The notes beneath the pieces were generated by a model. The model made no database searches. It was not told the DNA's origin and saw nothing but the letters and a program-made list of their open reading frames with translations. From positions 1-29,602 of IMG/VR virus record IMGVR_UViG_3300018422_000008: 29,602 nt of DNA. One strand, 5' to 3'. This document shows, in pieces, positions 27,926 to 29,602 of this stretch. Position 1 is the first letter of the stretch, and every line of letters starts with the position of its first letter. Made by a program: the position numbers and the translations under genes. This DNA comes from a virus.

Positions 27926-28831
27926 ATGCACAAAATCCTTTTTCTCGCGATCATCTCCTGCGGCTGCGCCCTGCCTTTGCGGAGTCAGAATCTCTCCGGC
28001 GATGAAGCCCTTTCCAAAGTCTTGATCGAAGGCGAAGGCTGGCAGGATGTCGCATCGGGCTTTGGAATGACGGACGCGGCGTGCAACGATGCGGAAGGGA
28101 ATTTCTACTTTTCCGATTTGTCCAAATCAGTGGTTCACCGAATCACCCCGGTTGGGAAAGCCTCCGTTTTTCTCAATGGCGGCCCAAAAATTAGCGGACT
28201 GAAGTTCGGGCCGGATGGCCGTCTTTACGCCTGCACGCAGGGACCGAAGAAGCAGGTGATAGCCATCGCGCTCCCGTCGAAAGAAATCACCATCCTGGCC
28301 GATGACGTGCAGCCCAATGATTTGGTCGTTTCACCGAAGGGCTTCGTTTACTTCACGGAAACGCCAAAGGGCCAGGTCACCGGGATCGATGTGAAAACTG
28401 GGAAAGTGTTTCCCGGCGCGACGAAGTTGAACGCACCAAATGGAATCGCGCTCTCACTCGATGGCGGCACGCTCGCCGTGTCGGAATACCGCGGCAGCAA
28501 TGTTTGGACGTTTCGCGTGCACGCCGATGGAACGCTGGACGCGGGCGCACCCTACATGACGCTGCGCACGCCGACCGGCAAAGCGGAAAGTGCCGGCGAC
28601 GGGATGACGGTGGACTCCATGGGCCGTTACTACGTGACGAGCGCGCTTGGCATCCAGATGTTCGACTGGACAGGGCGCATGGGCGGCGTCATCGCGCGTC
28701 CGCAGAACAAAGGGACATTCAGTTGCGGATTTGGCGGCGAGGGTTTGCATTACTTGTACGCGTGCAGTTCGGACAAAGTGTATCGCCGCAAGCTCCAGAC
28801 ACCTGGCATCTGGCTGTTTCGTCAGCGTTAA
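27926..28831 (+). CDS. Secreted SMP-30/gluconolactonase-like beta-propeller (301 aa)
   Basis: The N-terminus 'MHKILFLAIISCGCALPLRS' is a signal peptide, so the protein is exported. Propeller-blade repeats follow: 'DAEGNFYFSDLSKSVVHRIT', 'ISGLKFGPDGRLYACTQGP', 'DLVVSPKGFVYFTETPKG', 'APNGIALSLDGGTLAVSEY', 'GDGMTVDSMGRYYVTSALG'. These match the SGL family of lactonases and related calcium-binding sugar enzymes. The likely role is periplasmic sugar-lactone hydrolysis; the substrate is unknown. I use the ATG at 27926; the frame is open to 27854 but the extra residues are not signal-like and overlap the E1 gene. Confidence 0.85.
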   Translation: MHKILFLAIISCGCALPLRSQNLSGDEALSKVLIEGEGWQDVASGFGMTDAACNDAEGNFYFSDLSKSVVHRITPVGKASVFLNGGPKISGLKFGPDGRLYACTQGPKKQVIAIALPSKEITILADDVQPNDLVVSPKGFVYFTETPKGQVTGIDVKTGKVFPGATKLNAPNGIALSLDGGTLAVSEYRGSNVWTFRVHADGTLDAGAPYMTLRTPTGKAESAGDGMTVDSMGRYYVTSALGIQMFDWTGRMGGVIARPQNKGTFSCGFGGEGLHYLYACSSDKVYRRKLQTPGIWLFRQR

Positions 28832-28970
28832 GATGAATTGCTGAGCAAGAATCCGTTTGAAGCCGTGAAACACGGTTGGCTCCTGCACCTCGTGCAATTA
28901 AGCACTTCGTTGAATTGATTCGCCCCAATGCTGTCGGATAGTGTTCGGCGTTCCACCAACAAGACATCAC

Positions 28971-29602
28971 ATGATGAAACAATGGCCTGCACGAGAGTTA
29001 CTTTGGCTTCTGGCACTGGCACCCTTTCTTTGCGTCTCGACGGCGCCTGCCGCCGCGGTCGTGAACACCAGCCCGGCGTTCTTCGAGAAATCCATCCGCC
29101 CGGTTCTCAAAGACTATTGCCTCACGTGCCACTCGACGGAGAAACAGAAGGGGGAGCTCGACCTCGAACGGTTCTCGTCGCTCAGCGAGGTGAAGAAACA
29201 TCCGAAGATCTGGCAGGGCGTCATAGAACAGATCTCTCTTGATGAAATGCCGCCGAAGGACAAGCCGCAGCCGACGGCCGGGCAGCGGGAGCAGTTGCTG
29301 GCCTGGGTGAATGCAGTGCTGGATGAAATCGCACTTGCGCGCGCGGGCGATCCTGGCCCGGTCGTGCTGCGCCGGCTCTCGAATGCGGAATACACCTACA
29401 CCATTCGCGACCTGACGGGCGTGGAGTCGCTTGATCCCGCAAAGGAGTTTCCGGTCGATTCCGCGTCGGGCGAAGGCTTCATGAACGTCGGCAACTCACT
29501 CGTGATGTCGCCGTCGCTGGTGACAAAGTATCTCGACGCGGCGAAGGACGTCACGAGTCACGCCGTGTTGCTGCCGGATGGAATCCGCTTCTCGCCCAAG
29601 AA
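28971..29602 (+). CDS. Secreted cytochrome c / DUF1587-type protein (partial, N-terminal 210 aa)
   Basis: The frame is open from the double ATG at 28971/28974 to the window edge. A signal peptide ('LLWLLALAPFLCVSTAPAAA') is followed by the planctomycete-type cytochrome c domain with heme motif CLTCH ('IRPVLKDYCLTCHSTEKQKG') and 'DEMPPKDKPQPTAGQREQLL', then the start of a DUF1587-like domain ('RRLSNAEYTYTIRDLTGVES', 'FPVDSASGEGFMNVGNSL'). Full proteins of this kind are large exported multidomain proteins common in Verrucomicrobiota and Planctomycetota, linked to polysaccharide use. This is the strongest clue to the host lineage. Confidence 0.85.
   Translation, partial: MMKQWPARELLWLLALAPFLCVSTAPAAAVVNTSPAFFEKSIRPVLKDYCLTCHSTEKQKGELDLERFSSLSEVKKHPKIWQGVIEQISLDEMPPKDKPQPTAGQREQLLAWVNAVLDEIALARAGDPGPVVLRRLSNAEYTYTIRDLTGVESLDPAKEFPVDSASGEGFMNVGNSLVMSPSLVTKYLDAAKDVTSHAVLLPDGIRFSPK

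Noticed and set aside
1-29602. CRISPR array
   Set aside because: The only regular repeats are the iterons at 18623-18870. They are palindromic, in frame and too closely and irregularly spaced for repeat-spacer units.

Overview
The window holds most of an integrated tailed-phage genome (prophage) plus about 2.8 kb of host chromosome on its right. The host looks like a Verrucomicrobiota or related PVC-group bacterium. That is an inference from the secreted planctomycete-type cytochrome c/DUF1587 protein at the right end, from the style of the tyrosine integrase, and from high GC with short palindromic repeats. The prophage runs from beyond the left edge to a tRNA 3'-end fragment at 26746-26773, the likely right attachment site. 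The left end, with the distal tail and lysis genes, lies outside the window.

Region 1 (about 1-12.4 kb) is the late module. It is read leftward on the minus strand in the order terminase large subunit, small joining protein, portal, S49-type prohead protease, coiled-coil protein, major capsid protein, a cement-like protein, terminator, a methyltransferase-glycosyltransferase fusion, head-tail joining proteins, tail terminator, tail tube, probable tail assembly chaperone and tape measure (cut by the window edge). The lambda/HK97-like order and a tube plus tape measure without a sheath gene point to a siphovirus-like particle.

Region 2 (12.4-14.3 kb) separates the large terminase gene from its probable small subunit. 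It carries a divergent pair of small nuclease genes, GIY-YIG on minus and VRR-NUC on plus, and a broken small gene.

Region 3 (14.3-24.0 kb) is a long leftward early operon with stop and start codons overlapping at most junctions. It encodes excisionase-like HTH, zinc-binding, DnaA-domain-IV-like, polymerase-X-like, J-domain, LuxR-HTH and DUF3102-type proteins. At its centre is a replication-initiator-like gene whose middle is six palindromic iterons, a probable phage origin inside the initiator gene as in lambda O.

Region 4 (24.0-26.8 kb) is the rightward lysogeny module. It has a CI-like repressor preceded by an operator array, a two-TM zinc-ribbon protein that may be a lysogenic-conversion gene, the tyrosine integrase and the attachment site.

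Region 5 (26.8-29.6 kb) is host: a 2-oxoacid dehydrogenase E1-alpha-like protein, a secreted SMP-30-like beta-propeller and a secreted cytochrome c/DUF1587 protein.

Beyond the gene content, five signals stand out. A TGACTCC box lies 13-15 nt before five late-gene starts. An 80-bp palindromic repeat is translated in frame at the ends of two unrelated genes. Multi-hairpin elements sit between late genes. A GTGC-GCAA-GCAC hairpin motif recurs. Three small early genes look frameshifted by one base, which means decay, programmed shifts or sequence error.
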